NCBI GenBank assembly: GCA_017529875.1 | Contig: JAFXNC010000005.1 | Location: 35,786 to 99,785 of the forward strand | From: Ruminococcus sp. | GTDB taxonomy: Bacteria > Bacillota > Clostridia > Oscillospirales > Ruminococcaceae | Direction of reading: 5' to 3' | Length of the DNA stretch: 64,000 nt | Shown here: positions 41,367 to 50,142 of the stretch, one piece after another | Layout: each line of letters starts with the position of its first letter | Position numbering within the stretch: position 1 is the stretch's first letter | Notes under the pieces: generated by a model | The model's input: only the letters and a program-made list of their open reading frames with translations | The model's database searches: none | What the model was told of the DNA's origin: nothing | Program-made: the position numbers and the translations under genes

Positions 41367-43001
41367 TCAGGTCTCGCTGTCAGCTCGGGCTTTCCTGCCG
41401 CGGCTGCCCTTGACCCTGATAGCGATGAACGCCGCTGCTGCAAGCGCCGCTGCCCCAGCGCCGACAAGGACATATACTGTCGCACCGAGGGGTTTCTTTT
41501 CGGAGGTCATCTGCCATTCGGTGAGGGTCATGTCCTTCTCCGAGAAAATGAAGATCAGATCGTGTACCCCCGATACCTCCTGCGGTAACGGTTCACTCAC
41601 GCAGTCGGACAGCTCTGCGCTGTGGGAGCTAAGTGTTGCCAGCAGCTCGCCGTCGGTGGAGTCAAGGCGGATATCCACCTTGCCCCTGCCCCTGACCTTG
41701 CCTGTGAATCTCAGTATAAGATCTTCTGTATCGCCGAGGTCGGCCTGCTTGAAGCAGATCCAGGCGTTGGATCCTTCCGATACCGCCAGCGGAGACTTCA
41801 TGTCGGTCTGATCCATCCTGATACCCGCCTGCCGGCAGAACTGCGCCCCGCTGTGAGCTTCATAGGCTGAGCTGCTTTCCGGCGGCGACCGGACGCCCTC
41901 TTTGGAGCCGGTGCTGCCGTTGATCTTCACCGCGTCCTCGTCCACAGAGATCTCGTCAACGCAGATGCTGCGGTAGCCGCCCTTGATCTTCATCTGCTTT
42001 TTCAGCGCCAGCGAATGGTAGAGCATATACCACTTGCCCTTGTACTTTTGCAGATGGGTGTGATTGTTGGAGTGATCGAAGCCGAACTCTCCGGGGTTTT
42101 TCAGACACTCGCCGCACATTTCCCAGCTGTTCGTGTCGAGGGGCGTTTTTGTCTTCATGCAGATCATGGAGCAGGCACCGGGTACGTCCGTATCGTAGGG
42201 CCATGTCTCGTGAGAATCCCAGTCGGAGCAGTAGGTGTAAACATAGGTCCCGTTGATGTAATTGAGCTCGCTGGCCTCAAAGAAATAGGGCGCCGGGATA
42301 GTCACATATTCGCTGTCGAAGGAAAGCATATCCTTGCCCAGCTTGACTATCTTGGATGATCCCGGGCAGACTGTGTCCGCACCCTCAGCCTTTCCGCCGC
42401 CGAAGGCCAGCCAGCCGTCGCCGTTGTCGTCGATGACCGCGCCGGGGTCAAAGGGGGTAGGGCAGTCCTTCAGCTTGGGGTCGGTGTAGTCGATCAGCGG
42501 CTTGCCGAGAGGGTCGCTCCAGGGGCCTGTGGGGTCTGTGGCAGTGATGACCCCCACGCCGGTGCCGTTGTTGGAGAAATAGAGATAGAAGTGTGTGAGC
42601 CCGTCCTCCTCCACCCGGGAAGTCACCGAGGGCGCCCAGGAGTTTCTTATCCACGGCGCGATCTCCCCCACGTTGATGGTGCCGTGCCATTCCCAGTTTA
42701 TCATATCATCGGTGGAGAACACCACGAGAGACTTTATCTTTTCGTAGGTGTTGTTCTTGTCGGGGTTGGTCTCGTCGCACTGCTGCTGGTCGTTGGTGCC
42801 GAAGACGTACAGCCTGCCGTTGTACTCCACGGCTGTGGGGTCGGCGCAGAACACCTGCGACGAGATGGGGTTGTTGTACTTGGTGCCGTAGACCGGCTTG
42901 ACGACGTCGGCATAATCGTCCGCCGAACCCGCAAGCCCTGTGCAGAGCGCCATAACAGCCGCAGGGATCAGAGCTGCGGCTCTCCTGAATAGTCTGCGCA
43001 C
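41367..43001 (-). CDS. Membrane-anchored GH43 glycoside hydrolase
   Basis: 544 residues. Signal peptide (VRRLFRRAAALIPAAVMALC), then a five-bladed-propeller GH43 catalytic domain (about 35-345): CADPTAVEYNGRLYVFGTND holds the base Asp, PFDPGAVIDD the pKa-tuning Asp, and YFFEASELNYINGTY the acid Glu. A CBM6-like domain (about 370-495, WICFKQADLGDT) follows, and a C-terminal membrane helix with a basic tail. Members release arabinose or xylose from hemicellulose. GTG start at 43001, six bases after GGAGG. Last gene of the operon; acts outside the cell, held to the membrane. Confidence 0.9.
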   Translation of the reverse strand: MRRLFRRAAALIPAAVMALCTGLAGSADDYADVVKPVYGTKYNNPISSQVFCADPTAVEYNGRLYVFGTNDQQQCDETNPDKNNTYEKIKSLVVFSTDDMINWEWHGTINVGEIAPWIRNSWAPSVTSRVEEDGLTHFYLYFSNNGTGVGVITATDPTGPWSDPLGKPLIDYTDPKLKDCPTPFDPGAVIDDNGDGWLAFGGGKAEGADTVCPGSSKIVKLGKDMLSFDSEYVTIPAPYFFEASELNYINGTYVYTYCSDWDSHETWPYDTDVPGACSMICMKTKTPLDTNSWEMCGECLKNPGEFGFDHSNNHTHLQKYKGKWYMLYHSLALKKQMKIKGGYRSICVDEISVDEDAVKINGSTGSKEGVRSPPESSSAYEAHSGAQFCRQAGIRMDQTDMKSPLAVSEGSNAWICFKQADLGDTEDLILRFTGKVRGRGKVDIRLDSTDGELLATLSSHSAELSDCVSEPLPQEVSGVHDLIFIFSEKDMTLTEWQMTSEKKPLGATVYVLVGAGAAALAAAAFIAIRVKGSRGRKARADSET

Positions 43002-43034
43002 GACGTTCCTCCTTCGTTGATGATGTCTGTGTTG

Positions 43035-44222
43035 TTACTTCGTTTTCAGCTTTTCGGAGATCTTCTTTATCACCTGCGCGTCGTCGGCATCCTTGACGGT
43101 GCAGGTGTCCCTCGAATAGAAGTTATCGGTAACATCCCACAGCACCGGCACAAAGCCATGCTCGGTGAGCTTGTCGAGGACTATTTCAAGGCACTCGGAT
43201 GAGGTCTTGGATTTGGCGTCACCTGCGAAATTGCTGCCGGGGTATCTCGACGTGGTCTCGCCGAGGAATACCGGGATATTCCTGCTGCCGAAGGCTTTGT
43301 CAAGAAGCGCGATCTGACTGTCGGTATAGCCCACCCAGTTGTCGCCGCCGATCTGATTCGTCCAGTACATCATATTGTCAACGTAATGCACCGAGACCAT
43401 GAGCCTGTTTTCTGCGGTATCAGTCGGCATCACAAACTTATCTGAGGTGGTGTTGTCGATGTTCGTCCAGTAGCCGGAAACTATCAGGACTCGCTGAGCA
43501 TTGTTGCCGCCTGTAGAACGGACAGCGTCAACGAAGGTCTGATTGAGGGCATTTGTCGAGGTGTATGCATCCTCCTTGGACTGTGCCGTAAGCTCGCCCT
43601 TGTCGTTGAACTGGTCGCCGCCCAGGTACTCGTTGTAGCCCTCGAACACCAGCTTCTCATTATAGTCCTTGAAGCATTCCGCGATCTGCGTCCAGAGGGT
43701 GCTGAATATCTTTTTGCAATCCTCAAGGCTGTTTCTCCTGATGATGAACTCATCGAAATGGTGGATGTTCACAACGGCATAGAGGTCGTCCTTCATGCAG
43801 TAATCGACTATCTCTTTGACCCGTGCCATATAGTCGGAGTTGATGGTCCAGGTGCCGTCGTCCTGCATCATATTACCCCAGAACACCGGGATGCGCACGG
43901 TGCTGAACCCCGCCGCCTTTACGCCGTCGATCATCTCCTGCGTGGTGACTGGTGCGCCCCAGCAGGTCTCGTAATCCGAGGGCTTGTTTTCGCCCTTGAC
44001 GGGTATCCACTTGTAGGATGACTTCTCGCAGTTTGTTGCATCGTAGGCCTCCATTGTGTTGCCCAGGTTCCAGCCGAGACCCATTTCCTTGGCGGCCTCC
44101 GCCGCGGTGAGGGATCTCATTTCAGCTTTGTCCTGACTTTCGGAACTGTCTGAACTGCCTGAGCTGCCGCAGCCTGTGAACAGCAGCATCGCCGCCGTTA
44201 TTATCAGTGCTCTGATCTTCAT
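43035..44222 (-). CDS. GH5 endoglucanase-like lipoprotein
   Basis: 395 residues. Lipoprotein signal with lipobox LLFTGCG (Cys18 or so), a Ser/Asp linker, then a GH5 barrel of subfamily 4 appearance: LGWNLGNTMEAY, CWGAPVTTQEMIDGVKAAGFSTVRIPVFW, acid/base Glu in VFEGYNEY and nucleophile Glu in VFLGETTS. The usual NEP is NEY and GEFG is GETT, both small departures. GH5_4 enzymes cut cellulose, xyloglucan or mixed-linkage glucan. AGGAGG is before the ATG at 44222. The fucosidase gene is 13 bases upstream in the same operon. Confidence 0.9.
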   Translation of the reverse strand: MKIRALIITAAMLLFTGCGSSGSSDSSESQDKAEMRSLTAAEAAKEMGLGWNLGNTMEAYDATNCEKSSYKWIPVKGENKPSDYETCWGAPVTTQEMIDGVKAAGFSTVRIPVFWGNMMQDDGTWTINSDYMARVKEIVDYCMKDDLYAVVNIHHFDEFIIRRNSLEDCKKIFSTLWTQIAECFKDYNEKLVFEGYNEYLGGDQFNDKGELTAQSKEDAYTSTNALNQTFVDAVRSTGGNNAQRVLIVSGYWTNIDNTTSDKFVMPTDTAENRLMVSVHYVDNMMYWTNQIGGDNWVGYTDSQIALLDKAFGSRNIPVFLGETTSRYPGSNFAGDAKSKTSSECLEIVLDKLTEHGFVPVLWDVTDNFYSRDTCTVKDADDAQVIKKISEKLKTK

Positions 44223-44235
44223 AATATACCTCCTA

Positions 44236-45645
44236 TTATTCTGCCCCGCGGTACAGCCCGATAAATGCCGCCGTGGGTTCATTCCTCGAATCGGTTATCC
44301 TTATCCGCAGGCGGTCTGTTTCGAGCCCGCCCAGCGGCACGATGCGCTTGTAGCCGACTGTGGTGCCGGAATATACCTCTTTGAACCCGCCGTCCCCTAT
44401 AACATCGACCGCAAAGCTCTCGATGCGCTGGCTCAGGGTGATGTTCTCTTTTATCACGAGATAGCCCAGCTTTGCTTTCTGCCTGAGTTTCACCGTTATC
44501 ACGGCGGTCTGAGCCTCCGGCATATAATATCCGTCATAGTCGTCTGCGAGTACATTGTCAATTCCGTGTCCGGGCTTTGCACTGTCGCACATAAGCTCCG
44601 CCCCCGGGATGAGATTATCGGCAAATGCCTCCCTGAGATGTTTCCCGAACCCGGCAAGCCTTCTCACATCGTTTTCGTGCAGAAGGCCTGCCTTTGTCGG
44701 AGGTATATTAAGAAGAAATGTGCAGTTGCCGCCCACCGAGCGGATGTAGATATCCCAGAGCTCCTGCAAGGACTTGACTTTGTCGTTCTCACTCTCGTGC
44801 CAGAACCAGCCGGGGCGGATCGAGGTGTTGACCTCTGCGGGGTACCAGATCAGCTCCTGCTCCCCGGCAAGCAGCTCTCTGCTGCCGAGGTCGGTGTCCC
44901 TTGCATCCACCCGCCGCTGACGGAATTCCTCGCTGTCCTCGTGCTGGCTCTTTTCGGAGATGATCTCGCTGTCCGCAGCCCGCTTAGGAACTACGCTCCA
45001 CTCTGCGGGGCGGGTATGCCCCGCCTCGTTGCCGCACCAGCGCACATCCGGCCCGCAGACCGATATGCAGGCACCGGGCTGCAATTGGCGTATTACGGCG
45101 TAGTAACGCTCCCAGTCGTAGTACTGCTTTTTGCCGTTAGGCCCCTCACCGCAGGCGCCGTCGAACCACACCGAGAACACTTCTCCGCAGCCGGTCAAAA
45201 GCTCGGTGAGCTGAGCGATGAAAAAGTCGTCGTACTCCTTGCCCCTGCCGTAGAGGGGGCAGTTCCTGTCCCAGGGCGAGAGGTATACCCCGAATTTGAT
45301 GCCGTACCTCCGGCAGGCGTCGCTTACCTCCCGGACCACATCTCGGCCGCAGGGGCTGTTCATCACGTTGTGCGGGGTAGTCTTCGTGTCCCACAGGCAG
45401 AAGCCGTCGTGGTGCTTGCAGGTGAGGATGAGCCCTCTCATCCCCGCCGAGACTATCGCCTTCACCCACTGTTCGGCGTCGAGCTGTCCGGGGTCGAAAA
45501 CCTCCGGTGACTCAGTGCCGTCGCCCCACTCTTTGTCGGTGAAGGTGTTCACGGTAAAGTGGATGAAAGCATAGAATTCCAGCCGCTGGAAATCAAGCTG
45601 CCTTTCCGAGGGCACTACGTTTACGAGCCGTTTGTCAAGCTCCAT
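44236..45645 (-). CDS. GH29 alpha-L-fucosidase, cytosolic
   Basis: 469 residues, no signal peptide. GH29 features: FIHFTVNTFTDKEWGDG near the N-end, LTCKHHDGFCLWDT (substrate-binding His pair), KFGVYLSPWDRN, and the nucleophile Asp in SVWFDGACGEGP. A C-terminal beta domain follows. It would remove fucose from imported oligosaccharides. With GH5_4 and GH43 outside, the set fits use of fucosylated xyloglucan, which is an inference. First gene of the operon, AGGAGG before the ATG, directly behind the cre-controlled promoter. Confidence 0.88.
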   Translation of the reverse strand: MELDKRLVNVVPSERQLDFQRLEFYAFIHFTVNTFTDKEWGDGTESPEVFDPGQLDAEQWVKAIVSAGMRGLILTCKHHDGFCLWDTKTTPHNVMNSPCGRDVVREVSDACRRYGIKFGVYLSPWDRNCPLYGRGKEYDDFFIAQLTELLTGCGEVFSVWFDGACGEGPNGKKQYYDWERYYAVIRQLQPGACISVCGPDVRWCGNEAGHTRPAEWSVVPKRAADSEIISEKSQHEDSEEFRQRRVDARDTDLGSRELLAGEQELIWYPAEVNTSIRPGWFWHESENDKVKSLQELWDIYIRSVGGNCTFLLNIPPTKAGLLHENDVRRLAGFGKHLREAFADNLIPGAELMCDSAKPGHGIDNVLADDYDGYYMPEAQTAVITVKLRQKAKLGYLVIKENITLSQRIESFAVDVIGDGGFKEVYSGTTVGYKRIVPLGGLETDRLRIRITDSRNEPTAAFIGLYRGAE

Positions 45646-45661
45646 ACTGACCGCCTCCTGG

Positions 45662-45675
45662 TGAAAACGTTTACA
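45662..45675. promoter_or_regulatory. Catabolite response element (cre) ahead of the glycosidase operon
   Basis: TGAAAACGTTTACA matches the CcpA consensus TGWAANCGNTNWCA at every position. It starts three bases after the -10 box of the minus-strand promoter and covers its transcription start, the classical place for repression. A local LacI-type repressor could also bind. Confidence 0.8.
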
Positions 45676-45677
45676 TT

Positions 45678-45706
45678 ATTATATACCATATTGACAGCTA
45701 AATCAA
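45678..45706 (-). promoter_or_regulatory. Promoter of the fucosidase-GH5-GH43 operon
   Basis: Minus strand TTGATT (45701-45706), 17 bases, TATAAT (45678-45683). It overlaps the divergent araC promoter. Confidence 0.82.
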
Positions 45707-45719
45707 TAGATGATATTAT
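45691..45719 (+). promoter_or_regulatory. Promoter of the AraC-type regulator gene
   Basis: TTGACA (45691-45696), 17 bases, TATTAT (45714-45719). Its -35 region shares DNA with the divergent glycosidase promoter, so the two probably compete. Confidence 0.8.
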
Positions 45720-45768
45720 TATGATATAACGATATGAACATCGGCAAGAACTTTTTTCGGAGGTAACT

Positions 45769-46578
45769 ATGTTTTACTATCACTATCCCATTATCGCAAG
45801 GGAAGGCAGGCTGCCGATCTATCTTTTCAGCATCGGTATGCACGACTGCCAGCCCCTGGTCAGGAGGGGCACGGAATACTCTTTCCCCCAGATCTTCTAC
45901 TGCACGAAGGGCAGGGGAGTGCTCAGCGTTGACGGAACCGATACCCCCATAGAGGCGGGCATGGGTTTCTTCATCCCCGCCTCCTATCCCCACGAATACC
46001 GCCCCGCAGCCGACCTTTGGGACAACCACTGGCTCATCCCCGGAGGGTACGCCTGCGACAGGCTGCTGCAGGAAATGGGCTTTGACAGGCCGAGGGTATT
46101 CTCGCTGGACAGCACCGACCGCCTTGACCGGATCTTTGCCAAAATGCACGAATCCCTCCGGTATGACCGGGTCTACGGCAATCTCAGGGCCTCGGGGTAT
46201 TTGTATGATTTTCTTATCGAGCTTGACCGTGCCGTCAGTCACACAGGCAGTACCTCCACGGCTGACCCGGCGGTGATAAAATGCATCGACCTCATCGACC
46301 GCGACTACACCCGCCGGATAACCATGGACGATCTCTGCGCAGTCACGGGACTGTCCAAGCAGCACATTTGCAGGCTGTTCCGCAGCGCCCTCGACACCCG
46401 GCCTATGGAGTATATCGCCAAGCGCAGGATCCAGGCAGCCAAGGAACTGCTTTCCGGCACCGACCTGACCACCGAGGATATCGCCGTTAAAGTCGGCTTT
46501 GGCTCCAGCAGCTACTTCTGTAAGCTGTTCAGAAGATACGAAGGCGTAACGCCCACGCAGTTTAGGGATATAAGATGA
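45769..46578 (+). CDS. AraC-family transcription regulator
   Basis: 269 residues. N-terminal cupin-like sensor (GRGVLSVDGTDTPIEAGMGFFIPASYPHEY) and two C-terminal helix-turn-helix units (MDDLCAVTGLSKQHICRLFR and TTEDIAVKVGFGSSSYFCKLFRRYEGVTP). CGGAGG precedes the ATG. Divergently paired with the glycosidase operon, it most likely activates that operon in the presence of a plant oligosaccharide. Confidence 0.9.
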   Translation: MFYYHYPIIAREGRLPIYLFSIGMHDCQPLVRRGTEYSFPQIFYCTKGRGVLSVDGTDTPIEAGMGFFIPASYPHEYRPAADLWDNHWLIPGGYACDRLLQEMGFDRPRVFSLDSTDRLDRIFAKMHESLRYDRVYGNLRASGYLYDFLIELDRAVSHTGSTSTADPAVIKCIDLIDRDYTRRITMDDLCAVTGLSKQHICRLFRSALDTRPMEYIAKRRIQAAKELLSGTDLTTEDIAVKVGFGSSSYFCKLFRRYEGVTPTQFRDIR

Positions 46579-46603
46579 CAGGCTCATTCGCGCTTTTATG
46601 GTG

Positions 46604-46646
46604 TTTCGGCAACCGATTTTGAATCAAAATATGCGAATTGCCGAAA
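46604..46646. repeat. Nested inverted repeat between araC-type and MATE genes
   Basis: Outer arms TTTCGGCAA (46604-46612) and TTGCCGAAA (46638-46646) are perfect; inside them ATTTTGA (46616-46622) mirrors TCAAAAT (46624-46630). No T run follows, so it is not a plain terminator. It lies just upstream of the MATE promoter and could be an operator. Confidence 0.6.
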
Positions 46647-46660
46647 ACTCCGGAAAATCA

Positions 46661-46688
46661 TTGACAGTTATCTGATTTGTGCTATAAT
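46661..46688 (+). promoter_or_regulatory. Promoter of the MATE gene
   Basis: TTGACA (46661-46666), 16 bases, TATAAT (46683-46688). The leader of about 130 bases contains no riboswitch I recognise. Confidence 0.78.
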
Positions 46689-46826
46689 ATAGAATGTGCA
46701 ATTAGTCAATATTTGTATTATCAATAATATGCCATGCTGTTTCGGCTGTGACAGCACCGTAATGCTGCCGCAGCTGCCGTGTTTTGTACGGTACAAACAG
46801 TATGATCATCAGAAGAAGGATGACAA

Positions 46827-48194
46827 GTGAACAATAACAGTGTATTCACAACGGCAAAGCCCGGGTCTGCACTTGCAAAAATGGCGCTGCCCACCGTTGC
46901 AAGTCAGGTGATAATCCTGATATACAACCTTGCGGACACCTGGTTTATCGGCCGCACCAACGACCCCAACATGATCGGCGCATCATCTATCGCGCTTACG
47001 GTCTATCTCGCGGCGGTGGCGCTTGCCAACGTGTTCGGCGTGGGCGGCGGAGCACTTATGGCCCGGCTCATCGGCGAGAAAAAGGAAGAGGACGCCCGGA
47101 AAGTGGCCTCGTACACCCTGACCTCCTGCACCATAGCCGCGGTGATATTCTCACTGCTGGTGCTGGTGCTTGCAGACCCCCTGCTGCACCTGCTGGGGGC
47201 CGACGATTCCACCATAAACTACGGCAGACAGTATCTTCTCACCACCACAGTCATAGGCGGGCTCCCGACGATCCTGTCCATGTGTATGCCCCAGCTGCTG
47301 CGAAACTCCGGCTTTTCCATGTCAGCCGGTATAGGCGTGGCCATCGGCAGCGCCGCGAACGTCGCCCTTGACCCGCTGTTCATGTTCGTGATACTGCCGG
47401 AGGGCTATGAAGTCCTGGGTGCGGGAATTGCGACTGCGCTGTCCAACTTCATATCGCTGGCCTTCTTTATCATCATGTTCATCCGGGTGAAGGACAAAAG
47501 CGTCCTGCGGATCCCGAGAAAGCTGGAAAAGATCGGCCCGGAGAACCTGCGCTCATTCTACACAGTGGGGATCCCTGCGGCTATCGCCGTATTCCTGTTT
47601 GACCTTGTGACCATAGTTCTCAACAAGCTGGTGGTGGACTACGGCAACGTGCAGCTTGCGGCTATGGGCATCGTGCTGAAGCTGGAACGTCTGCCCATAA
47701 ACATCGGCCTCGGCGTGTGCCTCGGAATGGTGCCCCTGGTGAGCTACAACTACGGCTCCGGCAACCGGGAGAGGATGAGCCGGTTCGTTTCCCTTGCCCG
47801 GATAGTTATTCTTGTATTCTCCGCCCTCTGCTCTGTGCTGTTTTTCTGCTTTGCGGACAGCATCGTGGGGGTCTTCATCAAGGACGGGGAGACCGTGAGA
47901 TACGGCGCTGAGTTCCTGCGGGGAAGATGCTTCTCGCTGCCCTTTATGATGATAGGCTACCATGTGGTCAACTACATGAACGCCGTCAACAAGGGGATGA
48001 TCTCCTTTATCCTTGCGGTCATCAGGCATATCGTGCTTATCATCCCCATAATGCTGCTGATGAACGCAGTATGGCAGCTTGACGGCCTCGTGTGGTCGCA
48101 GCTGGTGGCAGACGCCCTCAACTCCGTCGCCGCATTCGTCATATTCCGAAAGGTCAACGGAGCCATATGCCAGAAAATGCAGGCAAAGGCGTAA
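46827..48194 (+). CDS. MATE-family efflux transporter
   Basis: 455 residues, 12 predicted membrane helices in two halves. MATE signatures are LPTVASQVIILIYNLADTWFIGR at the first helix and VPLVSYNYGSGNRERM at the start of the second half. Exporters of this family use Na+ or H+ gradients to expel cationic drugs or metabolites. GTG start at 46827, six bases after AAGGA. Stands alone. Confidence 0.9.
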   Translation: MNNNSVFTTAKPGSALAKMALPTVASQVIILIYNLADTWFIGRTNDPNMIGASSIALTVYLAAVALANVFGVGGGALMARLIGEKKEEDARKVASYTLTSCTIAAVIFSLLVLVLADPLLHLLGADDSTINYGRQYLLTTTVIGGLPTILSMCMPQLLRNSGFSMSAGIGVAIGSAANVALDPLFMFVILPEGYEVLGAGIATALSNFISLAFFIIMFIRVKDKSVLRIPRKLEKIGPENLRSFYTVGIPAAIAVFLFDLVTIVLNKLVVDYGNVQLAAMGIVLKLERLPINIGLGVCLGMVPLVSYNYGSGNRERMSRFVSLARIVILVFSALCSVLFFCFADSIVGVFIKDGETVRYGAEFLRGRCFSLPFMMIGYHVVNYMNAVNKGMISFILAVIRHIVLIIPIMLLMNAVWQLDGLVWSQLVADALNSVAAFVIFRKVNGAICQKMQAKA

Positions 48195-48248
48195 CACCCC
48201 TCCCGGTGAGGTTTTTTCTGACCGATACATTATTTTCCTGATTTGGTG

Positions 48249-48277
48249 TAGACTTTTTGCGGGAAATATGTTATAAT
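48249..48277 (+). promoter_or_regulatory. Promoter of the membrane GGDEF gene
   Basis: TAGACT (48249-48254), 17 bases, TATAAT (48272-48277). Confidence 0.7.
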
Positions 48278-48347
48278 ATGTCAAAAGCGGTACTGAAAAG
48301 AGCATTGTCTTCTTATCACGATAATGCACATCCTGTTTTAGAAAGGG

Positions 48348-49442
48348 GTGGTCGATCTGTCTGTTTCCGGTTATTTAGATGATCATTGGGCTATGCTGGT
48401 CCTGCTGGTGGGCATGGGGATCGTGCTGAGCCTCGATGTATACCTCGAGAGAAAAATGATCCACCGGATCGCAGCGGCGAATATCCTGATGTTCCTGTAT
48501 TCGATCTCCTGCTATGCGGAGTCCTATCTCGGCAACCAAACAGAATACTCAGTATTCAGACCTATACTGAGCGCCGTCAATTACATCCTCATAACCTTTA
48601 TCCTTGTGACGCTCATCATGATAATGTACCCCAGCCAGAAGTTTTATCTGTTCATCCCGGCGGTGCTGAATGCGGTGCTATGCTTTGTTTCAATACCGAC
48701 GAAGATCGTATTCTATATTTCGGAGGACAATCATTTCGGCCGCGGGAAGCTGGGCTATCTGACCTATTTCATCAGCGCTTTGTATCTGCTGTACCTCTTT
48801 TACAATGTGTTCAGGGACAGCAAAAAACAGAAAGAGAGTTTCCGGCTGGTAATGTATACTACCCTGACGTCGGTGCTGTGCTTTGTCCTTCCGCTGTTCT
48901 CCTATGAAGCCTCGTCCCATTGGTTCAATTTGACTATCGCGGTCAATGTCATGCTTTATTATGTGTTCCTGCTTTTGCAGTTCACCAAGCACGATCCGCT
49001 GACTAAACTGCTTAACCGTCAGAGCTATTACTCCGATGTGGAAAAGTACTCCGACCGCATCACTGCCGTAGTCACCATGGATATGAACGGCCTGAAAGAG
49101 ATCAACGACAACGAGGGACACAAGGCGGGAGATATCGCTCTGGAGACCCTTGCGGACTGCTTTGCCAAAGCCGCGAACCGCGGTCAGCGCGTCTACCGCA
49201 TGGGCGGAGACGAGTACACGATCCTGTGTATAGATGCTTCGGAAAACGATGTGCTTTCCCTTGTGGAGCGTATCCGGAAGAATGTTTCCGCCACTCCGTA
49301 TACCTGCTCGGTCGGTCATGCCATCAGGACTGACGACAGCACGGTAGAAGACCTCAACCATATTTCCGATACCGTGCTTTATGAGGACAAGAAACAGTTC
49401 TACGAAAGGACCGGCAAGAACCGGAGAAAAGGCGGGAACTGA
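48348..49442 (+). CDS. Membrane diguanylate cyclase (GGDEY)
   Basis: 364 residues. Six or seven membrane helices (about 12-210) without a large extracellular domain, then a GGDEF domain (about 215-360) with DPLTKLLNRQSYY, DMNGLKEINDNEGH and RMGGDEYTIL; GGDEY is an accepted active variant. No RxxD inhibitory site. The GTG at 48348 lies directly behind AAAGGGG, closer than ideal; a start a few codons further in is possible. Third GGDEF gene of the window. Confidence 0.85.
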   Translation: MVDLSVSGYLDDHWAMLVLLVGMGIVLSLDVYLERKMIHRIAAANILMFLYSISCYAESYLGNQTEYSVFRPILSAVNYILITFILVTLIMIMYPSQKFYLFIPAVLNAVLCFVSIPTKIVFYISEDNHFGRGKLGYLTYFISALYLLYLFYNVFRDSKKQKESFRLVMYTTLTSVLCFVLPLFSYEASSHWFNLTIAVNVMLYYVFLLLQFTKHDPLTKLLNRQSYYSDVEKYSDRITAVVTMDMNGLKEINDNEGHKAGDIALETLADCFAKAANRGQRVYRMGGDEYTILCIDASENDVLSLVERIRKNVSATPYTCSVGHAIRTDDSTVEDLNHISDTVLYEDKKQFYERTGKNRRKGGN

Positions 49443-49476
49443 TGACTTGCCGCCCGCCTGCTATGCAAAAGATAAA

Positions 49477-49508
49477 GACCTCCCATTCCGCATGGGAGGC
49501 CTTTTTTT
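49477..49508. terminator. Terminator after the membrane GGDEF gene
   Basis: CCTCCCAT (49479-49486) and ATGGGAGG (49492-49499) followed by a seven-T run; also ends the convergent hypothetical gene. Confidence 0.88.
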
Positions 49509-49524
49509 AGGCGGGAAAACTGTT

Positions 49525-49977
49525 TTACGGGGCGGAGCCTTCCTCTGTTTCGGTGCCGTCGTCCGGCGACCAGGAGGGCTGGAGCTCGTCGATCTGCAGG
49601 TAGCCGTCGGTCTTTGCCGCCACCTGATACTGATCCTCATAGACGATCTCCCCCGGAGTGTTGGTGTAAACGAGGTAATAGGGGAAATTGTACTTTTCCA
49701 GCAGCCACAGCGCGGGGCGGATCATTTTCAGCATCTCAGCGGAGTTCTCGGTCTTGAACCAGCACACCACCGGCTCCTGACGCTTGCAGGGAGGCGGCCA
49801 CGGCAGGTTCTCGGCAAACCAGCTGTCGATCTCCTTGTAGAGATCCTTGTCTTCTTCCTCCATAATGTCCTGCTGGATCATCTGCCAGCACAGACTGAAC
49901 ACTCCCTTGGCAAACATGGTGTTCCTTGCCAGAGCCTTGCCCTGGATCCTCATGTATTTGTACCGTTCAACGAGCAT
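49525..49977 (-). CDS. Hypothetical soluble protein
   Basis: 150 residues, no signal or membrane helix. N-terminal helical region with CWQMIQQDIMEEEDKDLY, then an alternating strand-helix part (PVVCWFKTENSAEMLKMIRPALWLLEKYNFPYYLVYTN) and an acidic Pro-rich tail. AGGAGGG precedes the ATG at 49977. Could be an alpha/beta sandwich; family not recognised. Confidence 0.65.
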   Translation of the reverse strand: MLVERYKYMRIQGKALARNTMFAKGVFSLCWQMIQQDIMEEEDKDLYKEIDSWFAENLPWPPPCKRQEPVVCWFKTENSAEMLKMIRPALWLLEKYNFPYYLVYTNTPGEIVYEDQYQVAAKTDGYLQIDELQPSWSPDDGTETEEGSAP

Positions 49978-50013
49978 GATGCACCCTCCTTTTCTGAAAT
50001 ATCGATCATCTAT

Positions 50014-50042
50014 ATTATAACACATCCCGGCCGGGATTTCAA
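50014..50042 (-). promoter_or_regulatory. Promoter of the 150-residue protein gene
   Basis: Minus strand TTGAAA (50037-50042), 17 bases, TATAAT (50014-50019). Confidence 0.8.
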
Positions 50043-50142
50043 GAGCAAACTGTCCCCGAAAAGTCAGATAAGGGGCTGTTTGAAGACAGCCCCCGGTGAG
50101 ATGTATTTATTTCAGTATCCCTCTATCCGTTATGTGTATGTC

